From NCBI RefSeq assembly GCF_024701375.2, contig NZ_CP113910.1:5456001-5520000 (forward strand): a stretch of DNA of 64,000 nt, given 5' to 3'. The stretch's first letter is position 1. Each line of letters starts with the position of its first letter. The notes under the pieces were generated by a model. That model worked only from the letters and a program-made list of their open reading frames with translations. It did not search any database and was not told the DNA's origin. A program made the translations under genes and the position numbers. This DNA comes from Streptomyces sp. KMM 9044 (GTDB lineage: Bacteria; Actinomycetota; Actinomycetes; Streptomycetales; Streptomycetaceae). Below are positions 8,329 through 16,129 of this stretch, piece by piece.

Positions 8329-8937
8329 CTACCAGCGGGCCGGGGGCGGGGCCGTCAGGAGGTCGGCCAGGCGCGACAGACGGTCCCGGAAGGGGCGGCC
8401 CCGCGACGGCGGCAGCGCGTTCTCCCCGGCCGCCGCGCCGACCAGGTGCTGCACGGTGTCCAGGTCCAGCTCGGCTCCGTCCGGGACGGCCAGCGTCTCG
8501 TGGGCCAGTGCCGGCAGCTCGCCGGCGCCGGGGCCCAGGGACAGCAGTGTCGCGCCGGCCCGGCGGGCGTCCGACACCCGTTCCAGGAGCGGGGCCGCGG
8601 GCTCCCCGGGCGCCACCACCAGCAGCGTCTCGCCCCGCCGTGCCGCCTCCAGCCGTCCGAGCCCCACCGCCAGATGCGCGGGATCCGAAGGGCGCGCGTC
8701 GTGCCGTACGAGCGTCGGAGCCAGCTCCGGCGTGCCCGACCAGGTGGCCTCGTCCATCAGATGTGCCGCCAGGTGCCACGGCTCGTACTCCCGCGTGCCC
8801 ACGAGCAGCAGCCCGCCCCCGTGCGACACCACCGATCCCCGCAGCGCCCCCGCGAACCGCCGGGTGGCCCCCAGCCACTCGGTCCCGGCGAGCACGTCCC
8901 GCAGCAGCGCTACCCGTACGGCATCCACGGGCCGCAC
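8329..8937 (-). CDS. SIS-like (sugar isomerase fold) hypothetical protein
   Basis: The 202-residue product has a hydrophobic-patterned N-terminal domain (GGGLLLVGTREYEPWHLAAHLMDEA) and a C-terminal half that looks like a SIS domain: GETLLVVAPGEP, DARRAGATLLSLGPG, LAHETLAVPDG, then DTVQHLVGAAAGEN. SIS domains bind phosphosugars, but the key serines of catalytic members are not evident, so a binding or structural role is possible. The start GTG at 8937 is uncertain. It converges with the preceding small gene (30-bp gap) and is divergent from the F420 reductase gene. No pathway can be assigned. Confidence 0.65.
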   Translation of the reverse strand: MRPVDAVRVALLRDVLAGTEWLGATRRFAGALRGSVVSHGGGLLLVGTREYEPWHLAAHLMDEATWSGTPELAPTLVRHDARPSDPAHLAVGLGRLEAARRGETLLVVAPGEPAAPLLERVSDARRAGATLLSLGPGAGELPALAHETLAVPDGAELDLDTVQHLVGAAAGENALPPSRGRPFRDRLSRLADLLTAPPPARW

Positions 8938-9075
8938 CCTGCCCCGGCCTGGCCCCGGGGATCCGGTGTTCTCCTCCGATTCACCCGACCGAGGGGGTGA
9001 CGGGCCGCGCAGTGACGGGGCTCACGTGGATGCGCCGAGCCGGAAACTGCTTCCCCGCGCCCGTAGAGTCGGGCC

Positions 9076-9810
9076 ATGACCTCCAGTACCCCCAGCGACA
9101 GCGCACAGCAGCCCGGGAACGCCCCCGCGAAGGCACCCGCCAAGGACCCCTGGGACCTGCCCGACGTCTCCGGGCTCGTCGTCGGCGTGCTCGGCGGCAC
9201 CGGACCGCAGGGCAAGGGCCTCGCCTTCCGGCTCGCCAGGGCCGGCCAGAAGGTGATCATCGGCTCGCGCGCAGCCGAACGCGCGCAGGCCGCCGCCGAG
9301 GAGCTCGGCCACGGCGTCGAGGGCGCCGACAACGCCGAGACCGCCCGCCGCAGCGACATCGTGATCGTCGCCGTGCCCTGGGACGGCCACGGCAAGACGC
9401 TCGAAAGCCTGCGCGAGGAACTCGCCGGCAAGCTCGTCGTCGACTGCGTCAACCCGCTCGGCTTCGACAAGCAGGGCGCCTACGCGCTCAGGCCCGAGGA
9501 GGGCAGCGCCGCCCAGCAGGCCGCCGCCCTCCTCCCGGACTCCCGGGTCACCGCCGCCTTCCACCACCTGTCCGCGGTCCTGCTCCAGGACCCGGAGACC
9601 GACATGATCGACACCGACGTGATGGTACTCGGCGAGGTCCGCGCCGACGTGGAGATCGTGCAGGCCCTCGCCGGACGCATTCCGGGCATGCGCGGCGTCT
9701 TCGCCGGGCGGCTGCGCAACGCCCACCAGGTGGAGTCCCTGGTCGCCAACCTGATCTCCGTCAACCGCCGCTACACGGCACACGCCGGGCTCCGCGTCAC
9801 GGACGTATGA
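9076..9810 (+). CDS. npdG: F420H2:NADP+ oxidoreductase (NADPH-dependent F420 reductase)
   Basis: The 244-residue protein fits the NpdG/Fno family that transfers hydride between NADPH and coenzyme F420, supplying reduced F420 to deazaflavin enzymes. After a 30-residue Pro/Ala-rich extension, the Rossmann signature VVGVLGGTGPQGKGLAFRLA (about residues 35-54) and the NADP-specificity element IIGSRAAERA are clear, as is the family motif DCVNPLGFDKQGAY. The C-terminus VNRRYTAHAGLRVTDV matches the family ending. It is followed 56 bp later by a small membrane protein gene in the same direction. The neighbouring PPOX-family gene near 23 kb could be an F420 user, but this is not shown. Confidence 0.9.
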   Translation: MTSSTPSDSAQQPGNAPAKAPAKDPWDLPDVSGLVVGVLGGTGPQGKGLAFRLARAGQKVIIGSRAAERAQAAAEELGHGVEGADNAETARRSDIVIVAVPWDGHGKTLESLREELAGKLVVDCVNPLGFDKQGAYALRPEEGSAAQQAAALLPDSRVTAAFHHLSAVLLQDPETDMIDTDVMVLGEVRADVEIVQALAGRIPGMRGVFAGRLRNAHQVESLVANLISVNRRYTAHAGLRVTDV

Positions 9811-9866
9811 CCCCATGGGGGACACTGGTCGGTGAAGCAGCGTCCCCCGACAGGAGCCCAGCCGTC

Positions 9867-10085
9867 ATGCCCCGCCTCGCTCTCTACGCCCTCGCCGTCT
9901 GCCTCCTCGCCGTCGCCGCGGCCGTCATGTCCTTCGTCCAGGGCAGCTGGCTGGGCGTCGTCTGGATCCTGCTTGCGGGGCTGTCGTCCAACATGACCTG
10001 GTACTACGTGCGGCGCGGGAAGGCCGAACGGGAAGCCGAGAGGGCGGCGCGGGCAGCCCGGGCCGAAGGCCCCGTCACGGGTTGA
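9867..10085 (+). CDS. small two-helix membrane protein
   Basis: The 72-residue protein begins MPRLALYALAVCLLAVAAAVMSF and has a second hydrophobic helix (LGVVWILLAGLSSNMTWYYV) and a basic, alanine-rich cytoplasmic tail (RRGKAEREAERAARAARAE). The topology predicted is two transmembrane helices with both ends inside. CAGGAG upstream of the ATG is a good ribosome-binding site. It may be co-transcribed with npdG. The family is a conserved small Streptomyces membrane protein of unknown role. Confidence 0.7.
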   Translation: MPRLALYALAVCLLAVAAAVMSFVQGSWLGVVWILLAGLSSNMTWYYVRRGKAEREAERAARAARAEGPVTG

Positions 10086-10109
10086 GCCGCACATCGCCGG
10101 CCGGCCCCG

Positions 10110-10910
10110 TCACGCGGCGACCGCGCAGAACTCACTCTCCCCCTGCCAGAAGCGGAACAGCTCCAGGCCGCAGTACGTCTCCGCCTCGTGAACGCCCAGG
10201 GCCGACAGGACCGAGTCGATCACGTCGAAGAACACGCCGTTGACCGTCGGCACCCACAACAGGGCGAACACGAACAGCAGGCCGAACGGCGCGAACGGCT
10301 CCACCTGCCGTCGCAGGCCCGGCGACAGCCAGGGCTCGAGCACGCCGTAGCCGTCCAGGCCCGGCACCGGCAGGAAGTTCAGGATCGCCGCCGTCACCTG
10401 GAGCAGCGCCAGGAACGCCAGCGCGAACCGGAAGTGGACCGGCACGCCGTCCAGCGCGCCCAGCCAGAACGGTGCCGTGCACACGAGCGCGAACAGGACG
10501 TTCGTCAGCGGGCCCGCCGCCGAGATCAGGCTGTGCCGCCAGCGCCCCCGGATCCGGTGCCGCTCGATGAACACCGCGCCGCCCGGCAGACCGATCCCGC
10601 CCATGATCACGAACAGCACCGGAAGCACGATACTGAGCAGGGCGTGGGTGTACTTCGCGGGATTCAGCGTGAGATAGCCCTTCGCGCCGATCGAGATGTC
10701 GCCGCCGTGCAGTGCCGTGCGGGCGTGCGCGTACTCGTGCAGGCACAGTGAGACGATCCAGGCGGCCGTCACGAACAGGAACACGGCCACGCCCGGCCGG
10801 CCGGCGAACCCGGTCCAGGTGGCCCATCCCGTGACCGCCGTGACAGCCAGGATGCCCAGGAACACCGGGCTGATCCGCCGGTCGCCGGCGCGGGTGGTGG
10901 CGGTGGTCAT
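10110..10910 (-). CDS. site-2-protease-like zinc metalloprotease (M50 family)
   Basis: The 266-residue polytopic membrane protein contains the M50 zinc motif HEYAH in CLHEYAHARTALHGGD (near residues 57-61) and the second-site LDG motif in PVPGLDGYGVLEP (near 186), where the Asp is the third zinc ligand. It has about six transmembrane helices and no PDZ domain, so it belongs to the compact site-2 protease class whose substrates are often anti-sigma factors or membrane remnants. The ATG at 10910 was chosen because the frame upstream loses membrane-protein character. It stands alone between convergent and divergent neighbours, so its substrate cannot be inferred. Confidence 0.88.
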   Translation of the reverse strand: MTTATTRAGDRRISPVFLGILAVTAVTGWATWTGFAGRPGVAVFLFVTAAWIVSLCLHEYAHARTALHGGDISIGAKGYLTLNPAKYTHALLSIVLPVLFVIMGGIGLPGGAVFIERHRIRGRWRHSLISAAGPLTNVLFALVCTAPFWLGALDGVPVHFRFALAFLALLQVTAAILNFLPVPGLDGYGVLEPWLSPGLRRQVEPFAPFGLLFVFALLWVPTVNGVFFDVIDSVLSALGVHEAETYCGLELFRFWQGESEFCAVAA

Positions 10911-11162
10911 GAGGCTCCCTGGACTGGCTGTCGGGCCACGGCCCGTCCGGCACACGGCAGCCGGGCACGAGGCGGGACGCGCGGCGCGCCCGGTACGGAC
11001 TGCCCGACCGTACCGGGCGCACCCGGAAAACGTCTCGCGCCGGCCACCGGTTCCGGAGAGAGTGGGGGTCCACGGGCACGGGGGAGAGGACGGCGGGCGA
11101 ACGGGGCAGCCGACCCGCCCGCCCGGCCCCGACCCGTGACCGCCCCCGGACCACCGGAGACA

Positions 11163-11570
11163 ATGGACCCCGTGCGCTATCGCATCCTCGGCATCACCCG
11201 GGCACTCCGCCCCGACGGCACCGCCCTCCCCCTCGGCGGGGCGCGGCTGCGTGCGCTGCTCACCGTGCTCGCGCTGCGGGCCGGCCGTACGGTGCCGGCG
11301 CGTCATCTTGTCGACGAGGTGTGGGACGGCGAACCGCCGGCCGACGCGACGGGCGCGCTGCAGGCACTGGTGGGGCGGCTGCGCCGGGCGCTCGGCGCGG
11401 ACGCGGTGGCCTTCGACGACGGCGGCTACCGCCTCACCGCCACGCCCGACGACGTCGACCTGCACCGGTTCGAGCGGCGGATCCGGGAGGCCCTCGGCGA
11501 CACCGCGTACGCCGCCGCGTACGCGGAGGGTGGCCGCCTCTCCCCGGAGGAGGCCGCCGCCCTGGTGTGA
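11163..11570 (+). CDS. truncated SARP/AfsR-type regulator: DNA-binding domain joined to a C-terminal tail
   Basis: The 135-residue product starts with a complete OmpR-like winged helix of the SARP/AfsR family: RYRILGITRALRPDGTALPLGGARLRALL, VPARHLVDEVWDGEPP, TGALQALVGRLRRALG and GYRLTATPDDVDLHRFE. In the family this is followed by the BTAD domain and often an ATPase and TPR array (600-1000 residues). Here it passes directly to REALGDTAYAAAYAEGGRLSPEEAAALV, which looks like the extreme C-terminus of AfsR/LuxR-type ATPase regulators. The gene seems to be an in-frame internal deletion product. It could be dead, or act as a DNA-binding competitor. ATG 11163 fits the family start better than GTG 11136. 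Confidence 0.7.
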   Translation: MDPVRYRILGITRALRPDGTALPLGGARLRALLTVLALRAGRTVPARHLVDEVWDGEPPADATGALQALVGRLRRALGADAVAFDDGGYRLTATPDDVDLHRFERRIREALGDTAYAAAYAEGGRLSPEEAAALV

Positions 11571-11602
11571 CCGCGCGCGGGGCCGGAGAACCGGTTTCCC
11601 GG

Positions 11603-12505
11603 TCAGCTCTTCGTACGGAACTTGTGGATCGCGACCGGTGCCATCACCGCCGTGATCCCCACCGACCAGGTCACCGTCAGCCACAGGTCGTGCGCGACCG
11701 GGCCGCCCACCATCAGGCCGCGCGCGGCGTCGGCCAGCGAGGACAGCGGGTTGACGTCGGTGAAGGTCTGCAGCCAGCCCGGCATCGACCGGGTCGGCGC
11801 GAAGATCGACGAACCGAACTGCAGCGGCATCAGCACCAGGAAGCCCATCGCCTGCACCGACTGCGCGCTCTTCATCGTCACACCCAGCGTGATGAAGATC
11901 CACATGAGGGCCGAGCCGAACAGCACGGACAGCCCCACGGCGGCGAACAGCCCCGGCCAGCGGGTGATGTCGAAGCCGACCAGGACACCGACGACCATGA
12001 GGATCGCGGTGGCGATCAGCATGCGCAGTATCTCGACCGTGATCTTGGCGAACAGCACTGAGCCCCGGCCGATGGGCAGCGACCGGAAACGGTCCATGAC
12101 ACCCGTGTTGAAGTCCTGGTTGAAGCCGGTACCCACCCCCATGGCCATGTTCATGCCCATCATGGCCATCAGGCCGGGCACGATGTACTGCACGTACGCC
12201 TCCTGCCCGCCGCCCAGAGACTGCCCGATCGAGCCGCCGAAGACGTACACGAACAGCAGGGTGAACACGATCGGGAACAGCACGGCGTCGAACATCGACT
12301 CCGGGTCCTGCCGGATCCACAGCAGATTGCGCCGGACCAGCGCGCTGGTGTGACGCAGATGGGAACGCAGCGGGATCCGCCCGTCCCCGGCGGCCCCACG
12401 GGCCTCACCAGCCCCACGGGCCGCACCGGCCCCGCCGGCCGGGGTGACGTCGGTCTTCGGAGTGGCCGTGGTCGTCGCGGTCTTCGGTGACGTCGCGGAG
12501 CTCAT
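11603..12505 (-). CDS. ABC-2 type exporter permease (DrrB-like)
   Basis: The 300-residue protein has a 50-residue Thr/Ala/Gly-rich cytoplasmic extension, then the ABC-2 permease layout with six hydrophobic helices: FDAVLFPIVFTLLFVYVFGG, YIVPGLMAMMGMNMAMG and later PLSSLADAARGLMVGG, the typical family end motif. It pairs with the ATPase gene upstream, whose stop overlaps this start by 4 bp (ATGA), so the two are translationally coupled and form one exporter. The pair resembles daunorubicin-resistance DrrAB, commonly used for efflux of hydrophobic drugs or lipids. Substrate unknown. The gene converges with the truncated SARP gene. Confidence 0.9.
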   Translation of the reverse strand: MSSATSPKTATTTATPKTDVTPAGGAGAARGAGEARGAAGDGRIPLRSHLRHTSALVRRNLLWIRQDPESMFDAVLFPIVFTLLFVYVFGGSIGQSLGGGQEAYVQYIVPGLMAMMGMNMAMGVGTGFNQDFNTGVMDRFRSLPIGRGSVLFAKITVEILRMLIATAILMVVGVLVGFDITRWPGLFAAVGLSVLFGSALMWIFITLGVTMKSAQSVQAMGFLVLMPLQFGSSIFAPTRSMPGWLQTFTDVNPLSSLADAARGLMVGGPVAHDLWLTVTWSVGITAVMAPVAIHKFRTKS

Positions 12506-13527
12506 GCGGCGGCCTCCTCGTGGGTCTCGGCGGGCACGGTGTCCTGCGGGGCGCTGGCGCGGTGGCCGGTGAGCGAGAGGAACACCTCGTCCAGGCTGGG
12601 CAGTTCGGTGGTGATGGAGGAGAGGGTCAGACCCCGCGCGGTGACGGCGCCGACCACCGCGGTCAGCTGCTCGTCGCTGAGGACCGGTACCAGGACGGCA
12701 CCCCGCTCGGAGTCCACGGTGGTGGTGGCGAGCCCGGTGATGCCCAGCTCGTCGAGCGCGGCGGCGAGCGGGCGCAGCTGGAGCGGATCGGCCGGGCGGA
12801 TCCGCAGGGTACGGCCGCCGACCTTGGCCTTCAGCTCCTCGATGCCGCCGTTCGCGATGACCTTGCCGCGGTCCACGACGGTCAGCTCGGAGGCGAGCTG
12901 CTCGGCCTCCTCCATGTACTGGGTGGTCAGCAGCACGGTCACCCCGTCCCCGACCAGCCGCCTGACCTCCACCCACACCTCGTTGCGGGTACGCGGGTCC
13001 AGTCCCGTGGTCGGCTCGTCGAGGAACAACACCGCGGGCCGGCCGATCATCGACGCGGCCAGGTCCAGCCGGCGCCGCATGCCGCCGGAGTACGTGGCCG
13101 CCGGACGCCGGGCCGCCTCGGTGAGTGAGAACCGCTCCAGCAGCTCGTCGGCGCGGCCACGGGCCTCCTTGCGGGACAGGTCGAGCAGCCGGCCGATCAG
13201 ATACAGGTTCTCCCAGCCGGCGAGTTTCTCGTCCACGGAGGCGTACTGCCCGGTCAGCCCGATCACCCTGCGCAGCTGCCGGGGCTGGCGGAGCACGTCG
13301 TACCCGGCGACGGTGGCCCCGCCGGCGGTCGGGGCGAGCAGGGTGGAAAGAACGCGGACGAGGGTGGTCTTGCCGGCGCCGTTCGGCCCGAGAACCCCCA
13401 TCACGGTGCCCTCGCGCACATCCAGGTCGACACCGTCCAGTGCCCTGGTCTCGCCGTAGTGCTTGACCAGCCCCCGCACGGTGACGGCGTTGCCCGCGCC
13501 ACCGGAGTCGTTGTCGTTTCGCGTCAT
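12502..13527 (-). CDS. ABC transporter ATP-binding protein (DrrA-like)
   Basis: The 341-residue ATPase has Walker A GPNGAGKTT (about residue 47), the signature YSGGMRRRLDLA (about 147) and Walker B VLFLDEPTTGLD (about 162). The C-terminal domain of about 90 residues, with LPSLDEVFLSLTGH, is the DrrA type found in drug exporters. It powers the permease encoded immediately downstream. The start at 13527 (MTRNDNDSGG) was chosen over upstream in-frame starts because family homology begins soon after. It is likely transcribed from the 13.53-13.70 kb gap. No regulator of the TetR/PadR type is adjacent. Confidence 0.93.
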   Translation of the reverse strand: MTRNDNDSGGAGNAVTVRGLVKHYGETRALDGVDLDVREGTVMGVLGPNGAGKTTLVRVLSTLLAPTAGGATVAGYDVLRQPRQLRRVIGLTGQYASVDEKLAGWENLYLIGRLLDLSRKEARGRADELLERFSLTEAARRPAATYSGGMRRRLDLAASMIGRPAVLFLDEPTTGLDPRTRNEVWVEVRRLVGDGVTVLLTTQYMEEAEQLASELTVVDRGKVIANGGIEELKAKVGGRTLRIRPADPLQLRPLAAALDELGITGLATTTVDSERGAVLVPVLSDEQLTAVVGAVTARGLTLSSITTELPSLDEVFLSLTGHRASAPQDTVPAETHEEAAA

Positions 13528-13703
13528 GCCCCGACCCTGCCACCCCCCCACCGACAAACCCCCGACAGCCGTCCGGCAGAAGGCTGTCGGGCAACCGACA
13601 CTCCCCCCACAACCCCGCGACGGCCACCGCAACCGTCGACTGAGCAACCACGACGGTGAGCGCCACTTCCGCGAAAGCGGCGCCGGTACAGGCGCACAAA
13701 GGG

Positions 13704-13742
13704 GACGGGCCCGCCGATTGGGGGAAGACCGGCGGGCCCGTC
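13704..13742 (-). terminator. hairpin terminator downstream of panB
   Basis: A perfect 13-bp stem GACGGGCCCGCCG/CGGCGGGCCCGTC with a 13-base loop lies 43 bp past the panB stop. Confidence 0.7.
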
Positions 13743-13785
13743 AGTGTGCGGCGATGGCTCAGCGGCGGCGCCACGGCAGCGTGGT

Positions 13786-14661
13786 TCAGTGAACGGAGTG
13801 CTCCTCCTGCGGGAACGTTCCGCCCACGACGTCCTCGGCGAACGCCTTCGCCGCGCCGCCCATGACCTCACGCAGGTTCGCGTACTGCTTCACGAACTTC
13901 GGCACCCGGCCCCCGGTCAGCCCGAGCATGTCGGTCCATACCAGCACCTGCGCGTCCGTCTCGGGCCCCGCGCCGATCCCGACCGTGGGGATGTGCAGCG
14001 TCCGGGTCACCTCGGCGGCCAGCTCGGCCGGCACCAGCTCCAGGACGACGGCGAAGGCGCCCGCGTCCTGCACGGCCTTGGCATCCCGCAGCAGCTGCTG
14101 CGCGGCCTCCTCGCCGCGCCCCTGGACGCGGTAGCCCATGGCGTTCACGGACTGGGGGGTGAGGCCGATGTGCGCCATGACCGGGATGCCGGACTCGACC
14201 AGCAGCTCGATCTGCCGGTGCGAGCGCTCACCGCCCTCCAGCTTCACGGCGCCGACCCCGGCCTCCTTGACCAGCCGGGTCGCCGAGCGCAGCGCCTGCA
14301 CCGGACCCTCCTGGTACGAGCCGAAGGGCAGGTCGGCGACGATCAGGGCGCGGCTCGTGCCGCGCACCACGGCCGCGGACAGCATGGTCATCTCGTCGAG
14401 GGTGACGGGGACGGTCGTCTCGTACCCGAGGTGGCAGTTGCCCGCGGAGTCGCCGACGAGCATGACCGGGATACCGGCCGCGTCGAAGACGGACGCGGTC
14501 ATCGCGTCGTAGGCGGTGAGCATGGGCCACCTCTCGCCGCGTTCCTTGGCGAGGGCGATGTCACGAACGGTGATACGGCGTGAGCCCTTCCCCCCGTACA
14601 GCGCCTTGCTGCCGTCAGAGGGGCGTGACCCTGAAGTCGGGGCAGCCGAAAGCTGCGTCAT
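13786..14661 (-). CDS. panB: 3-methyl-2-oxobutanoate hydroxymethyltransferase
   Basis: This 291-residue enzyme adds a hydroxymethyl group from methylene-tetrahydrofolate to ketoisovalerate to give ketopantoate, the first step of pantothenate (vitamin B5) synthesis. The TIM-barrel motifs are clear: MLTAYDAMTASVFDAAGIPVMLVGDSAGN with the magnesium-binding Asp, PFGSYQEGP, KLEGG, HIGLTPQS and the catalytic Glu in VLELVPAEL. The C-terminal PKFVKQYANL is the conserved family ending. Length is slightly over the E. coli enzyme because of a 28-residue Ser/Thr-rich N-terminal extension typical of Streptomyces. The start MTQLSAAP at 14661 fits. panC/panD are not adjacent. Confidence 0.96.
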   Translation of the reverse strand: MTQLSAAPTSGSRPSDGSKALYGGKGSRRITVRDIALAKERGERWPMLTAYDAMTASVFDAAGIPVMLVGDSAGNCHLGYETTVPVTLDEMTMLSAAVVRGTSRALIVADLPFGSYQEGPVQALRSATRLVKEAGVGAVKLEGGERSHRQIELLVESGIPVMAHIGLTPQSVNAMGYRVQGRGEEAAQQLLRDAKAVQDAGAFAVVLELVPAELAAEVTRTLHIPTVGIGAGPETDAQVLVWTDMLGLTGGRVPKFVKQYANLREVMGGAAKAFAEDVVGGTFPQEEHSVH

Positions 14662-15017
14662 GGCAACGGCTCCTAACACGTCATCTCGAGGCGCCCTGAC
14701 GGCGTCCCCGGATCCCCTCCATGGTGGCACTTCGCGAGAGCCGGTGCCAGGGGTGGTCCCCAGCGGAAGGACCGCCGCCGGAGCGCCGACGGGGAACTCC
14801 CCGTCGGCGGCCCCGCCCCGTACACCCCGCCCGCCCCGATGCGCGCGTTCCGTCACAGAGCGCGCTTTCCCCGATCCCGCCTGGAACTCCCGGGACGGTT
14901 CCGATCGTCCTCGCCTCCGTACGGCCGTCGACAGACGGCGGGAAGGACGCCGATCATCCCCTAGGGTCTACGCACACAGGGGGAGTCGGTGTGCACGGCA
15001 AGGTGTGAGGCGACGGT
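14662..15017. other. 356-bp divergent intergenic region between panB and the EEP gene
   Basis: It must hold the promoters of panB (minus) and the downstream hydrolase (plus). I see no intact gene, known operator or hairpin of note; one small inverted repeat GGGGAACTCCCCG lies near 14792. Sequence becomes less coding-like (mixed purine runs) near 14960-15000. Confidence 0.5.
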
Positions 15018-16073
15018 ATGGCGCAGCAGGCGTACATGACGGAGACGGACGACGGCGGCTCGGGGCCAGGGCAACGCCGGACAACCGGGCTCCGGCGCCT
15101 GTGGGACCGCCTGGCCAGAGGCTGGCGCGGGGACCCGCGTATCTGGCGCCGGGGCGTGATCCTCGCCGTGTGCGCGATGCTGCTCGCCCTCGTCATGGCG
15201 GCCCACGCCCGGATCCCCAACGTGGTCGGCAACCTGGGCAGTCTGTTCGAGACGTTCCTGCCGTGGCTGGGGCTGGCCATCCCGGTGCTCCTGGTACTGG
15301 CCCTGGTCCGCAGGTCCGCCACCGCGCTGATCGCGGTGCTGCTGCCCGCCGTCGTCTGGCTGAACCTCTTCGGCGGCCTGATCGTCGACCGGACCGGCCC
15401 CGGCGGCGACCTCACGGTGGCCACGCACAACGTCAACGCCCAGAACCCCGACCCGTCCGGCACCGCCCACGACGTCGCCGCCTCGGGGGCGGACGTCCTG
15501 GCCCTGGAGGAACTGAAGGCGTCGGCGGTCCCGGCGTACGAGACGGCGCTGGCCTCGACGTACGAGTACCACGCGGTGGTCGGCACCGTCGGGCTGTGGA
15601 GCAAGTACCCGCTGAGCGACGTGGCGGCCGTCGACATCCGCCTCGGCTGGAAGCGCGCGATGCGGGCCACGGTGACGACGCCCGAGGCGCAGGTCGCCGT
15701 GTACGTCGCTCATCTCCCGTCCGTACGCGTGAAGATGGAAGCCGGCTTCACCGCCCGCCAGCGCGACAAGAGCGCCGACGCCCTGGGCGCGGCCATCGCG
15801 AGGGAGCCCCTGGAGAACGTCGTCCTGCTCGGCGACCTGAACGGCACGATGAACGACCGCGCCCTGAACGCCGTGACCTCGCAGATGCGTTCCACCCAGG
15901 GCGCGGCGGGCAGCGGCTTCGGCTTCAGCTGGCCGGCGGCGTTCCCGATGGCGCGGATCGACCAGATCATGGTCAAGGGGGCCGAACCGGAGAGCTCGTG
16001 GTCGCTCCCCGAAACGGCGAGCGACCACCTCCCCATCGCGGCCCGGGTGAAGATCGCGGTGCCGGACGGCTGA
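15018..16073 (+). CDS. membrane-anchored endonuclease/exonuclease/phosphatase (EEP) family protein
   Basis: The 351-residue protein has a basic N-terminal cytoplasmic segment, three hydrophobic helices (GVILAVCAMLLALVMAAHA, LPWLGLAIPVLLVLALV and ALIAVLLPAVVWLNLFGG), and then an extracytoplasmic EEP domain. The domain shows THNVNAQNPD (metal site), VLALEELK, LLGDLNGTMNDRAL (the conserved D-x-N) and the terminal SDHLPI with the catalytic Asp-His. Members hydrolyse phosphodiesters of nucleic acids or phospholipids. Its external location argues for a lipid or extracellular nucleic acid substrate. Start ATG 15018 has GTGAGG upstream; ATG 15036 is an alternative. Confidence 0.85.
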   Translation: MAQQAYMTETDDGGSGPGQRRTTGLRRLWDRLARGWRGDPRIWRRGVILAVCAMLLALVMAAHARIPNVVGNLGSLFETFLPWLGLAIPVLLVLALVRRSATALIAVLLPAVVWLNLFGGLIVDRTGPGGDLTVATHNVNAQNPDPSGTAHDVAASGADVLALEELKASAVPAYETALASTYEYHAVVGTVGLWSKYPLSDVAAVDIRLGWKRAMRATVTTPEAQVAVYVAHLPSVRVKMEAGFTARQRDKSADALGAAIAREPLENVVLLGDLNGTMNDRALNAVTSQMRSTQGAAGSGFGFSWPAAFPMARIDQIMVKGAEPESSWSLPETASDHLPIAARVKIAVPDG

Positions 16074-16077
16074 GACC

Positions 16078-16117
16078 GCGGGGCGGCCCCGGAGGCGAGT
16101 TCGTGGGGCCGCCCCGC
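16078..16117. terminator. bidirectional hairpin between the EEP gene and nadE
   Basis: A perfect 13-bp stem GCGGGGCGGCCCC/GGGGCCGCCCCGC with a 14-base loop sits in the 56-bp convergent gap and can stop transcription from both sides. Confidence 0.8.
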
Positions 16118-16129
16118 GCAGGGGGCCGC

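Noticed and set aside
10110..12320. 736-residue minus-strand frame spanning the M50 and SARP genes
   Set aside because: Only its last 266 residues are the M50 protease. The rest is the out-of-frame shadow of the ABC permease gene and antisense to the SARP gene.
11603..13774. 723-residue minus-strand frame covering both ABC genes
   Set aside because: It merges the out-of-frame ATPase gene with the permease. The permease has its own start at 12505 coupled to the ATPase stop.
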